Source of the DNA: Diospyros lotus
Taxonomy: Eukaryota > Streptophyta > Magnoliopsida > Ericales > Ebenaceae
Reading direction: 5' to 3'
DNA: 64,000 nt
NCBI RefSeq assembly: GCF_014633365.1
Contig: NC_068349.1
Coordinates: forward strand, 37,525,192-37,589,191
Below, piece after piece: positions 35,801-46,100 of this stretch. Numbering within the stretch: the stretch's first letter is position 1; each line of letters begins with the position of its first letter. The notes below the pieces were generated by a model. That model saw only the letters and a list, made by a program, of their open reading frames with translations, was not told the DNA's origin and searched no databases. A program made the position numbers and the translations under genes.

Positions 35801-38232
35801 TAATTCTCTGCTGAAACCCTAGGTGAACCCTAGGATCCTAACAATGAATTATTTAAAAGTCTAGATTTCCATCCATTAGAGAGTTCTTAATCACATAATA
35901 TGCTTTGGTTGACTATATGAAGCTTGAGAATGCTTCCAGTGGTGATGGAAGTTCCTGGTATTGTGGAGGTTTTGCAGAGGAACATATTGGAGAGCGTTGC
36001 TACTCAGTCCTTAATCGAATACTTAAGTTACCATGTTTAGTGGGATGAGGGAGTAATTAGAGTTATAGTTTGCTGCTCAGAATGATTGTGCTCCTTAAGA
36101 ACATAGGCTGTTCCAGGTGGCAGCATGAATGGAAACTATCAAACTCAAAGGTCACACTTTAGTACTGATGCTAACTGGTTGATTTGATTTAAATATTTTC
36201 TTTTTATTCTTTTTCTAATTTATTCCCTGAATCCCCAAACCCTTCAAAGAAAGGAAATCCTTCCCTTCCCAACAACCAAACAGTTGTAGTTGTACACTGT
36301 ATAATAGCTGCATGTATCAGTTGAGAGATAATCTCTAGGAGTTAGTTGATGGGGCAAATACAGTGGTAGTCCCTGGCATTGCTGAGGGACCATCCATTTC
36401 AAGAAATTACTTTCTCATGGAATGGGAGAAAGTGTTTTGGTTGGTTTGTTCACCTATTTACTCATGCAGGATGCTGAACTCATTTTCAATTGTCAAGTGT
36501 GGGCAGTATTGTATCTTGACAAGTGGTTGGAAAAGATTATAGCAGAAGGGGATAAAAGATGCCAATCATTATGTGGCTGACTGGAGCTAATAAAATTTTG
36601 AATGATGATTCTGTGCACTCAGATTTGTAGAAACTTAATCTAGAAGCATTAGAGTTGGGCGGTGTTTTTCATGTGGTGGTAATGCTTATGGTACTGTTGG
36701 TGATTTACATATGCATGTTCCTCAGGATTGTTAAATTTGATGATATGTAGGAACATGTGAATATTCCTGTACTAGCCCTTGTTAGCCCTGAGGGATGGAG
36801 GAGGCTATGTTAGCCGAAAGACGGTTAAGGTGAACCTACTTTTTTAGGGTAAAAAGGGGTAGAAAAAATGCTTCGAGCCAATGTTTGAGTATTAGGTGCT
36901 ACGACGCTGAAGTAACCCATGCCATACTCACAGAAAAAGTTTGAATGACCTTCAATAAGAGGGTACCTATACCTGAAACTAACACAGTTGGGTAGGTAGA
37001 GAATACCTAGGGGCACGAGACAACTCTCTCTATGGAACTCGGAAAAATAACCCCGTAACTTTGGGAGAAGGAGTGCCTCCTCACACAGGGGGGGTCACTG
37101 TGACCGAAACAGGGGAGGATACACATTATACTACAATTTTGAATTAGAAGAGAGATTTTAAGAAATGACAGATCTATTCACTCTATCAATAACTGAGCGA
37201 TCAGGTGTATCATAAGGGATTTGCCTTATCTATTGATTCCTATGGATTGGATCAAAAACAATTCTTGAATGAGGTATTCAACCCTAGGGATGAATCAAAA
37301 AAGAAATCTTTTTGGCTCTACCTCCTATTTTTTATGAAGAGAATGAATATTTTTATCGAAGGATAAAAAAAAAAAGGGGGCCGAATCTCCTGCGGGAATG
37401 ATTTGGAAGATCCAAATCCAAAGATAATGGAATTTGCTAGCAACAACATAATGGAGGCAGTCAATCAATAGCCTCCCTGGGAAGGGATTACTTACTACAT
37501 TTGCAGGTTGAATTCTAGTCCCACTGGCTTGATAGCTATACTTCGCAACCAAACTGAAATGAACTGCAGGTTGACCAAGTGAGAAAACACTTAGAAAGCG
37601 CTTGTGCCCCTGAGGCTTGTAGCGGCAAGGCATGCTGGGTGAGAGGGCATTTTTTCTTTCTTTTGTAGTTAAAGGGTTGGTATTCAGTGTTGCCAGACCT
37701 AAATCTACCAACAATCCCCCCCCCGGGGCGGGTGCCAGAACTCTTTAGTCGTATATTGTGATACTAGGAAGTTTGTACTGTTTAGTTTAGTTATAGTTCT
37801 AAAATTCGCAGCTGATTGTAGTCACTAAATGGAATGTTGAAACAGTTTTCCCTGTCTGTTCTCTTTTATCTATTTAATTTCTTCTTTTATTTCACTGTTT
37901 TACTGGTTATAATTCAAATATGACTTTGGTTGGATGTTCTGATGGTTCTCTTTGTGTGACCTATACTGCTGATAAGACTTGGAAAACATTTAGCATGCAG
38001 AGTTTATTGCCAGATACTCATCAGTGTTATAGAAGCTTTTCATTTACCGCTCTTATGTTGCAAAATATCTTACTTACAGAATTCTCTAGAGGGCAACAAA
38101 CCATTGACAGCCTTCAGGTCATTTGACAAGCCAAACGGGCAACAGATTATTCGTGCACCAGCCCGCAGCAAGAGCTTGCTGTCAACTTTCTTTGTGAAGC
38201 AGAAGACATCCAAACTGAAGAAAATCTCATGA
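20837..38232 (+). CDS. ABIL1: ABI-like protein (ABIL1 type), SCAR/WAVE complex subunit, nine exons
   Basis: Exons 20837-20920, 21979-22061, 23056-23206, 23293-23392, 23510-23602, 23721-23805, 23932-23984, 24076-24182 and 38080-38232 all have GT/AG borders and join without a stop to 302 codons, about the usual family length. The N-terminus reads [20 protein letters not shown] and is followed by [19 protein letters not shown], then [20 protein letters not shown]: the alpha-helical Abi region that packs in the WAVE heteropentamer. The middle (residues about 140-250) is Ser/Pro-rich and probably disordered. The last exon gives [11 protein letters not shown] and [19 protein letters not shown], the conserved plant C-terminus; plant members lack SH3. 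The protein should help activate ARP2/3 actin nucleation at the plasma membrane. The last intron is 13.9 kb. Confidence 0.92.
24667..24855 (+). mobile_element. Au-like SINE with perfect 15-bp TSD
   Basis: The tRNA-like head has an A-box-like TTGGTAGCAATGGTAAGG and a B-box-like GGTCACATGTTTGAGAT, followed by AGGGAGAAGGTTGTGTGCAA and GCACTAGG, as in plant Au SINEs. AACAAAAACCTGGAA flanks it at 24652-24666 and 24856-24870, the mark of LINE-driven insertion. Confidence 0.85.
24871..25617. other. Intron sequence, nothing recognised
   Basis: AT-rich. No coding homology or terminal repeats seen. Confidence 0.5.
25623..26176 (-). mobile_element. Solo LTR (554 bp)
   Basis: TGTTA...TAACA ends and a perfect 5-bp TSD GACAC (25618-25622 and 26177-26181). 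On the minus strand a TATA box (CTTATATAAAG) lies near 26000. The motif TTTACCCTGGTTCGG is shared with other copia LTRs in the window. Confidence 0.9.
26182..27904. other. Intron sequence with an RTE LINE 3' tail and a G tract
   Basis: Around 26715-26765, CACAGTGTGGGATTAAGG and TGATACATTGTATATG resemble the 3' end of a plant RTE LINE (compare 56960-57000). A 23-G run lies at 27239-27261 after a T tract. No gene recognised. Confidence 0.5.
27239..27261 (+). repeat. G homopolymer (23 nt)
   Basis: Uninterrupted G run after T14 and GTTT. The length may be uncertain in assembly. Confidence 0.9.
27905..28504 (-). repeat. 3' LTR of the gag-only copia element
   Basis: 600 bp, ending AACACTTTAACA. 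The inner side is followed by TTCTCCACC, which on the minus strand is the purine tract GGTGGAGAA before the LTR. Confidence 0.93.
28505..30672. other. Non-coding interior of the gag-only copia element
   Basis: About 2.2 kb, pyrimidine-rich on the plus strand. I see no pol domain on either strand and no minus-strand frame above about 60 codons. Confidence 0.65.
30673..31548 (-). pseudogene. Copia gag (UBN2-type) with one in-frame stop and a damaged zinc knuckle
   Basis: The ATG at 31548 gives [20 protein letters not shown] and [13 protein letters not shown], the typical copia gag start. A TAA at 31390-31392 stops it after about 52 codons; the same frame resumes at once and runs through [20 protein letters not shown] and [15 protein letters not shown] to 30673. 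The knuckle reads CFRCHEEGH but the last Cys expected after HX4 is missing, so RNA binding would be impaired. The C-terminus past the knuckle has no family resemblance. Confidence 0.88.
31605..31617 (-). other. Primer-binding site of the gag-only element
   Basis: The minus strand reads TGGTATCAAAGCC, one base off the initiator-Met tRNA complement TGGTATCAGAGC, four bases inside the 5' LTR. Confidence 0.85.
31621..32220 (-). repeat. 5' LTR of the gag-only copia element
   Basis: 600 bp, the same length as its partner, with TGTTA...TAACA ends. Confidence 0.93.
32260..34640 (-). pseudogene. RTE-type LINE remnant (endonuclease and RT), split by a solo LTR
   Basis: Minus-strand translation gives endonuclease phrases [18 protein letters not shown] near 34470-34530 and [14 protein letters not shown] near 33700-33760. 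RT phrases are VFENQFGF, then [19 protein letters not shown], near 32760-32930, and [19 protein letters not shown] near 32560-32620. Many stops and indels are present. The solo LTR at 33934-34469 cuts the endonuclease region. Ends are approximate. Confidence 0.8.
33934..34469 (+). mobile_element. Solo LTR (536 bp), same family as 3758-4314
   Basis: TGTTG...TAACA ends, flanks TTAGT and TTAGC (one mismatch). It contains a TATA region (TCTATAAATAAAAGACA) shared with the opposite-strand copy in the DUF2358 intron. Confidence 0.85.
34641..35370. other. Intron sequence with a possible relic primer site
   Basis: GATCGCTATGATACCA at about 35292-35307 is, on the minus strand, TGGTATCATAGCGATC, similar to an LTR-element primer site. 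No matching LTR was recognised. The open frame at 35027-35314 resembles nothing known to me. Confidence 0.35.
35376..35843 (+). mobile_element. Solo LTR (468 bp)
   Basis: Starts TGTCAGGACCCTAGGG and ends GGATCCTAACA, with a perfect TSD ATGAA (35371-35375 and 35844-35848). A TATA box (CTATATAAAGC) lies near 35551, followed by a CT-rich leader. Confidence 0.9.
35849..36789. other. Intron sequence, nothing recognised
   Basis: No coding resemblance, terminal repeats or structural RNA seen. Confidence 0.5.
36790..37120 (+). pseudogene. rrn23: Plastid 23S rRNA fragment in the nucleus (NUPT)
   Basis: Contains GAAGTAACCCATGCCATACT, GGGTAGGTAGAGAATACCTA and CCCCGTAACTTTGGGAGAAG, diagnostic of the middle of chloroplast 23S rRNA, with scattered substitutions. 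Only a few hundred bases of a 2.8 kb gene are present, so it is not functional. Confidence 0.88.
37130..37475 (+). pseudogene. ycf2: Plastid ycf2 fragment (NUPT) with stops
   Basis: Translation gives [19 protein letters not shown], then after a frameshift [20 protein letters not shown] and IMEAVNQ, ending in a stop. These match the large plastid Ycf2 protein. In-frame stops replace Trp and Gln codons near 37168 and 37192. It abuts the 23S piece although the two genes are well separated in plastid genomes. Confidence 0.88.
37476..37740. other. Unassigned segment next to plastid DNA, possibly organellar
   Basis: Higher GC than the surroundings and continuous with the ycf2 piece. A minus-strand frame overlaps it, but I do not recognise the product. 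It may be mitochondrial or plastid DNA carried in the same insertion; this is a guess from context and composition. Confidence 0.35.
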
Positions 38233-39113
38233 ACCCTTACTCAAGCAAGTCAACCACGCTATCAACAAACTGTGCCACCCATTACAATATGTAAGTGAAG
38301 GCTTGTAGTTTGTCTCAGATGCTCCTTGATGACGACCTTTTCACTCGATGTGCTCTCATTAACTGCTCACTAATCATCCTCACCTATTGGATTTTTCCTT
38401 CTTGCCCTTAACAACAATCAGAAGTGCATTGCAGTCTAGGAATGACCTTAATCCTGCTTCTCCAGGGAATGACTCAGATCATGGCTGCATAAAGAGTCAG
38501 GTGCTAAGTTTTTGATTTCGATTTCAATGTTGAATTCCATCTTCTTGTCATGTATATATGTCTAAACTAGCTGGCATTCTTGTTGTAAAGATGGTTTAAT
38601 ATACTAGTCCAACCCACCGGGAAATCTTCTTGTAAAGATTGTCTATGTCAATTGGACTTTGAACTTTGATGAGATGATAACTAACCTGCCCTTGTTTGGG
38701 ATATCACAGCTGGGCTATGAACCCTAATTCCCTCTCTTTCTCCTCTTCCCATCAAAGATTGTGATAGTTATCAACAATCACCGATTTGCAGGGCTTCATG
38801 ATGCAGCTGATCAAACCCTTAATTTGATTGTTCATATCTCTATGGACCCCTAATTTGATTTTCACTTTTCTTTCTAATGGAAAGGCGACATTTCAAGTGA
38901 TCAAAGATATAACATATTGCATTATAATTGAATAACTAGAGGGACTAGCGGGCCGAGTTTTTTGTTTTGTTTTTGCTAAATAGTAATTTTATTATATGAT
39001 CATATTAAATACAATATCCTCTTTATTCTTAGAAAAAGCGATAAAGTGTAGGGATAAAATTTTATAAAAAAAATAGATTATAAGGTAATATTTATTGCAA
39101 CGGTAGTGTAAGA

Positions 39114-41832
39114 TGTAATACTCAAGAATTTTTAAAGGGCTCAAGAATAATTTATCTTAGGGCAAAAATGTAATTTTTAGGTAAATTAAGGTTATAAGAT
39201 AATTTTGGTACAGTTATGAGCTACAGAATTGATTGCAGGGAATACCTTAGAGCCGAGATGTCTGAGAAAAATGATATGGTATTGACGAGTGTATTAAGAC
39301 ATGATTTATGGCATCAAAAGAAATCGGATCAGAGACAGTTTTCGGTACTTTGGCTGAAAAATTGAATTGTTGGAGACTTCTAGCAAATCAACAGAACCCC
39401 AAAGAGGTTCATATTTAGTATGCATAATAACCCTTTAGTGGTTTTGGATTGAAACGAAAAGCTTTACTGTCAAAAACGTAGATTTTGGCCTAAATATAAT
39501 TTCTTAATTTTGCCTGAGAGAGGTCAAAAGGACGTTATTCCCGAATGTTCAAGGATGAAATAAAAGGTATAGAACTTGAGGGTCGTAATGAAACTATTGG
39601 AAAGCTTAGGGGTTTCAAAGAAATTATCAAAGTGAAATTAGAAATTTATAAAGGGACTGAAGTGCAATTTTTACAACTTGAACAGTGAGGTGACTACCAT
39701 GGCCAACCAACCACCTTGCTGGTCACTGACAGCCGTTTTGGGCCATGGGAGGCTCAAGGAAAGGTGATGGGGGATGCTCAGGGTCGGGCCTAGGCCAACA
39801 TTAGCTGCTAAGGTGGCCGATTTTTCTTATTTTTTTGACTGTTTTTGGCCAGAATTTGGTACATAATTTGAGGGTTGAATGATAATGTTTTGGCTTGATT
39901 TGGTGAAGGTATAAGCCTTAGAGGCGTTGGGTTGAGCAGCCATGAGCATTTGAGAACTCAGGGTTGCCTGTAAATAGAGAATTTAAAGTTTGGTTAAATC
40001 CTTCAAAAAATTAAACTCTCAGATCCGAGAGTTCGAGAAAAAATTGAGGGCAGCAAATAAGGAGTTTTTGTTCCTCATGTCCAGAGGATCATTTCTGGAG
40101 AATTTGAGCAATTTTTGTTGAAAGTTGAGGGAGATATGAAGCTTCGTCGAAAAAACGGGCTTCGTCAGAAAATCATTTTGAGCAGTCAAAAAATGTCTCC
40201 GATTGAGCAATTTGAAGCTATAATCCTGTAGATGATGAAGAGAGGAAGGCATATGTTCAAACGGGAGGTGAAATGGAGCTCAAACGAAGGAAATATTGCC
40301 AAAAAATTAGGGCTGTTTGGAAACTATCGGAATCTGGTTGAGGAAAAAGATCGGTGCATGCAGTGCACACTCTAGCTAGCCTTCGCAAGTGGGGGCGCGT
40401 GGAGGACTTAAAAAAGGCTCGTGGGGGGCGCGTGCAATGCTAAAAAAATTTGAAAAAAATTTCAAAACATCAAGAAAAATAAAATAAAGAGGGTTTGCAT
40501 TCAAAGTTTTGGTGTTTGACTTTCGGGTTTCTGGGTTTTCACAATGATCAGCCTCGTTATGCGTGCAAACGAAGTGTCAGGGTAAGTTTTGGAATTTTCT
40601 TTTAAAGTTCTTAGAATATTATGAATTGTTGTGAAAAAATATTGGAGAAAATGCTTAAGGAGGTATTTATTTGAAATATTAAGAGAGAAAAATGAGAAAA
40701 AAATAGAAGAAATTATGAAAAAAAATCATGAAAAATAGATATTTATGTTCATTTGAAATAAATATGGTGTCTAGGGATCATTATGGCTCAAGATTAAGTG
40801 ATCTCTAAATTTGGCACAAAAATTGAGGTCGGGCACGCAAATTGAGGCGATGCATGTTTTTCAAGATGTTCTGAACTTCGTGCAAAAGGTAAGTGGTTCA
40901 GCCCAACACTAGTTTTATGCAAATAATTCTATCATATTGTCATATTTTGATGTGAATACGTCATGTAGATTGCATTTGTATGTATTGATGATGAATTATG
41001 CATATGTTCACGATGATATTATTGATCATGCAACATATAAGGGTTTGGGATTAGGCACTGGCTCCGCTACTCTATCAAGGGTGCATCCATACATCTTGGC
41101 CTGATAAGGAAGCTGTTAAAATGAAGAGTAGTAGTTGGGTGCGATCGACTCAAACGAAATGAATGATGTTATATTGCATTGTATACATGCATGAGATATA
41201 AATGATGTACCCTTACTTAAATGATTCATCATCTAACTTGGGATTTGCCCTTAGAATATTCAAACATTTCAGATGGAGATTGTAATAGAAACAAGGATGA
41301 ATGAGCATCATATGACACTTAGCAAAGCGTAAGATATAATATTGAATGTTATGTAGCCCATGTGTTTAAGTTTTGCTATATCGAATTCTGAATGTTTCGA
41401 GGAATGATGATGTATAACCTTATTTATGGTTAATGATAAAGTTAAGGTTCGAAGCACGTGATGACGTAAGTGATGAATTCTATGTGTAGATATGATGTTC
41501 TACTTATTCATGAAGATTTGGCTATGTTATGCTATGTTTCAAGTCATGCTAGAAAACTTATGTTCTGTTGATAAATAGTCTTTGATTATGGGATATGTTC
41601 GAAACGATCATGTATTATTAATATGGTTCGATGTATACTTAGGTTCGATTCATGCTTCTATCATTGGTGAATACTTAGCCTAGCATTTATGATGTATGAT
41701 AGTTCTTATGCTAGGTAGGTAAATGAAAATTTTTGGAAATTAATATGATGTTGAGATTGTTTTTTTAAAAAAAATATATATATATCCTAAATTTCTTAAA
41801 TTATAACATGTCCGAGAAAATGAAGTGTTACA
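39114..41832. mobile_element. Long solo LTR (2.7 kb), Del/Tekay-like gypsy
   Basis: TGTAA...TTACA ends with a perfect TSD TAAGA (39109-39113 and 41833-41837). The start TGTAATACTCAAGAATTTTT and the long, non-coding body resemble LTRs of the long-LTR gypsy group. No gag, pol, primer site or second LTR was seen. The family assignment is by style only. Confidence 0.78.
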
Positions 41833-41833
41833 T

Positions 41834-41922
41834 AAGAGCTCTATTATCAATCCCTAGGGTAGCATAGAAAGCTAAAATGCTCATCTAAAAGAGCTCTATT
41901 ATCAATTCTTAGGGTAACATAG
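41834..41922. repeat. 34-bp direct repeat
   Basis: AAGAGCTCTATTATCAAT...CATAG occurs at 41834-41867 and 41889-41922 with three differences. The first copy starts inside the right TSD of the 2.7 kb solo LTR. Confidence 0.8.
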
Positions 41923-42898
41923 ACAATTTGTCACGTGTTCGAGAGTTTAGAAAATTGCAAAATCATGGGTTTTATTCTATCTTTGTGAGAGATTGTGCAA
42001 TTACTTATATCTATTTTATAGACTAAATCTCGAGTTTTGACTTACTACAAACTTGTCTATATATTTAGATTGAGTCAAGGTGAATCATAGGTTTTAAAGA
42101 AGATAGAATGATTTGAGACAAAGATTGTCTGTAATCAAGGATCACTCGAGTTTTTTATATGACAAAAAAAAAAAAAAAAAAAGCTTTGATATCTAAATTT
42201 TTTTATCAAACAAAATAATTAATAATTTTTAAAAATAGAGAACACGTGTTATAATATTATTAATTATAATATAATTAATTAATAGCCTAACAAAATGACT
42301 TGGTATTCAAATGGATAATGATGTGCACTTTGACCAATATGTCAATTTGATAAACATAATTAATGAAATTATATTTTTATTTAATTAATAGAAAGAATAA
42401 ATAAAAAATTTATTTTACTCTTACATTAATAATAAATAAAATATATTATTGACTTAGTCTCCGACCAATTCTAATTCAACCCATGATATCAAATAAGAAC
42501 ATTTCATCAAAACCTCTAAGGTATTAATTAAGTAGTGAATAAGTGATATATTGAAATTAGTATTAATAAGTTTCGAGTTTGATATTTGATTTAAGTAATG
42601 ATTAAAGACACACTTATAATTGAGGTAAAAGTGATAAAAAAAAAAAGTCACAAGAACTCTAATCCCAATAACATTTCATCCAAAAATTACACCGTTATTC
42701 CTAATTAAGGTGAAGGGTATTGCTGTTAATTTGAGAGAAAAATGCCCAAATAGGAAAGTTCACCAACCTTAGAGATATTTTGCAGAGACAATCACCGGAA
42801 TTCTTAAAAGGTCGGACCGGCGACCAAACTACAAGAATCCGGCCTTCGGAACCAGAGAGGCTGTCTTGACGATCCACGACCGCCATATTTCATTTCCC

Positions 42899-42916
42899 TC
42901 TCTCTCTCTCTCTCTG
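42899..42916 (+). repeat. (CT)n run in the glycosyltransferase leader
   Basis: A CT microsatellite about 190 bp before the chosen ATG (43106), probably in the 5' UTR. Confidence 0.7.
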
Positions 42917-43105
42917 TGGTTTCCATTTAGCAGCAATTTTCACTTCAGGGTCAAAAGGTCACTTAAATTCTTCAGCGTCAAAAAACTGGAAACCAATTCA
43001 GTCTTCAGACACAAACTATCTCTTCGTTCTGAGTCTTTCTTCCCATCTTTGTAGAGATAGAGCGTGTCTGATTATGTGTTTCTGACTTTTACGAGTGTAT
43101 ATCAA

Positions 43106-46100
43106 ATGGGTTCTCTTGAAAGCGGTCAGTCTATTATTTGTTCTTCATCTGCGCCGAGCAGGATTGAGAGGCACCCATATGGCCCAAAAGCCAGATCGAG
43201 ATTTGCAAGTTTGGTGCTTCCCAAGAAGATTGATTATCTGCAATGGGTTTACACTGTGGCTATCTTCTTCTCCTTTGTGGTGCTCTTCCAGATGATTTTA
43301 CCTGGTTCAGTGATGGAAAAATCAGGGAATTATTGGGGAGGACGAAGAAGAGAGGTGGCTTCCGGGGATTTCATGTTGTTGAGGGAGATTGGTGGATTTG
43401 ATTTTGGGGAGGATATAAAGTTTGAGCCATCGAAGCTTTTGGCCAAATTTCAAAAGAAGTATGAGGAAGCCAATGTTTCATCTGTTTCAAGGTTTGGGTA
43501 TAGAAAACCCCAGCTTGCTTTGGTGAGCAGTCATCAGTTTTCAATTTTTAATGTGGTTTTCTCCATTTCTAATTACAAATAGTTTGATAGTGAGGTTGTT
43601 GATTTAATCAGTCAGCATTTTTTCTTTCCAGATTTGTAGTGGCAATAATTTCTGCATAATTTGCTCTTGGTCGGTATCTTATTGGACAATGTTGCTATTC
43701 GAGTTTATGATTTGTATTGTTTTGATTCCTATGTGTAGGTTTTTGCAGATCTGTTATTTGATCCACAACAGATACTAATGGTTACTATAGCTATTGCTTT
43801 GTGTGAAATTGGGTATAAAATGGAGGTAATTTCTATCACCAATGAATTTCATCTTTCTTATTTTCAGGTTCAATTATGTGTTTAGGAGGCTTTTTTAGTT
43901 TCCTTTAAATTTTGTGAAAAAGCTTGTGGCTGTGCCTCATTGGTCTTTTTACCTTCTTCTGGGATTTTTCCCCCCCTACTTCATTGAGCATGCTTTTTAT
44001 GCAAGAGTAATATAACAGTCATTATACAACTAGCTGAGCATTGAAATGGACTACAATCAGTTCTGTGGCCCATCTGTCATTTTTCATGCCATATGGTTTC
44101 CAGTATAAGCAATTAAACATGCAAACTATCTTATTAAAATTAGTGTCATTGGAAGAGAGTAGAGAGCAGGGAATATTTCTTGGAACAATAAACTCATACT
44201 TGTAAATGTAGTTAGAGATGCAGGTGTAGAATTGCCTAATTGTTCAGTGAATACTTGCCAATTCAGGAAGACCAACCCTGGAAGACAAGAGCCATTAGCA
44301 AATTCTTGTATCTTTAGGTTGATGTGTTGTGGCCATGCTACTGCTTTGCTAGTCCCTTGAGTTCCTCATTGCCATTGCGTCATTCTACTTTGGATGGCCA
44401 TTCAGTGCGGGTAAAAGTTGATTCATTGAGTTCTTATTCTTCTCTTCATTTATGCTGGAAGTTGTTAAGGATCATCCATTCATTTGAATTAGTGGACAGT
44501 TAAAAGAAATGATGGTCAGGTGAGAAGACCTTGACATACTAGTCGTTGCTTTAGACTTCCAAAGTGCTAATCGAAACCTTGTTATATGGAGCTTTGGAAC
44601 ATTTTAAGGCCCCTCACAGTCATTGGGAGCTCAAATCCATGTGGGGCATTTTATAGCAAATAATAGCCTCTCAAAAACTTTATTGATGCATTAATAGTAG
44701 GTGCTAGAGATTTAGCCCTCTGCTGTTAGGGGGAACAAATATAGTGATGCAAAACGTGTATGAAAATGGACAGAGTTGAAAAGAAATTGAGAAAATATGT
44801 AAGAAAACAGAATAAGAAGATAACAAGAAAGAAAAGGAGAGAATTTGCAGAGATAGAAATCTGGAACAAAAGGGGAAAAAGAGGAATAGGGGAGAGAAAG
44901 CTCAAGCTCTTCCAGATATTCAACTTTCATTTGATCTCAAAAACATTGTTGTCAAAGGCACACCTAGGCTTTTATAAAAAAAAAAAGGGGGCTCGCCTAG
45001 GCTCAAGGCGCCTCGCTTTGTGAGATGTATGCCAAGGTGTTGAGGTGCGCCTCACCTTGAGCCACAAGGCACACACCTTTTGCTCTGATGTAACCTTTTT
45101 TTCCTTTTTTAATAGAAAAGTGAAAAGAAATGATTTAGTTAAATAGTGTTGGTCTTTCTTTTTTTTTTTTTTTTATGATTTTATATGTTCGCATTTACCT
45201 ATTGATAGGTATATATTGAAAATCATGATGTATAAGAATTTTTATACATATTTTTTTAAATGTGTGCCTTGCATCCAAGGGGCTCGAGCCTGTGCCTAGC
45301 CTCCAAGCATTCTTGTGCCTCAGTGCTTTTTGAGCATTTGACAACTATGCTAAAAAACCATAATCTCGGATTACATCAATATGCTATATGTTTAGGCTTG
45401 ATAAAAACTATGAAATCAATTAGACCTCTTTTAAAACTAATCCTATCTAATATGATAGCGTAATTCCACTTAAATTCTACTACATAATCCATTAAAACTC
45501 TTAATCTGATCGAATTAGTTTATTTATTTGTTACCTTGTGGGTCATAGTCACCTTAACTAAATCATCAGACTCCTTGAATTTGCAGTTATTAAGTGCTCA
45601 TTATTGTCTTCCTTTCTGGCCGTGACTTTTATTGATTTTCCATTATGTCATGCCCTTGATGAATTGGCAGTCACATTAGATTGCAAATTGCTCATAAATG
45701 TTGAGAGTAAAGATGATAATATTAAAAAACAGTTAATCCTCTATCTAACAACTTAAGCTTTTAGATGAGATGATGATTAACAATTCAACATGGTATCAAA
45801 GCAGACAAAGGTCCTAAGGTCAAAGCTGACTGCTGACCCGACCTTTAATTGTTTCACACATTTGGACCATTTATGCAGTGAAGTCTGGCCACATGAAGGA
45901 GCATGTTGAGAGTAAAAATGATAATATAAAAGATAAAAATTTAACCCTCTCTCTAATAGCTTAAGCTTATAGATGAGATGGTGGTTAACAATTTAACAAT
46001 AAAAACCACCTTTAAGGTCTCCAATCCATTTTAAACTACCTCATCAGCAAGGTCAAGTCAATGTGGATTCTATATGACCAAAATGACCTCTCACAACTTG

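Larger units (their letters stand above)
24183..38079 (+). other. 13.9 kb last intron of ABIL1
   Basis: The donor is AGG|GTAATT (phase 0) and the acceptor CTTACAG|AATTC at 38079/38080. The downstream exon supplies the conserved C-terminus. It holds a SINE, three solo LTRs, a gag-only copia element, RTE LINE pieces and plastid DNA. Confidence 0.88.
38233..43105. other. Intergenic region, ABIL1 to glycosyltransferase
   Basis: 38233-39108 is ABIL1 3' flank with nothing recognised. A 2.7 kb solo LTR fills 39114-41832. 41833-42700 is AT-rich with a short direct repeat. The final 300 bp is CT-rich leader and promoter of the glycosyltransferase. Confidence 0.55.

Noticed and set aside
36790..37475. 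Functional rRNA or ycf2 gene
   Set aside because: Both are short, mutated and truncated pieces of plastid genes placed in a nuclear intron.
37325..37714. 129-aa minus-strand protein
   Set aside because: It runs antisense through the ycf2 fragment and into an unassigned segment, so it is a shadow frame with no recognised domain.
37920..38126. 68-aa frame before the last ABIL1 exon
   Set aside because: It overlaps the true exon in the wrong frame. The frame starting at 38080 gives the conserved ABI-like C-terminus.
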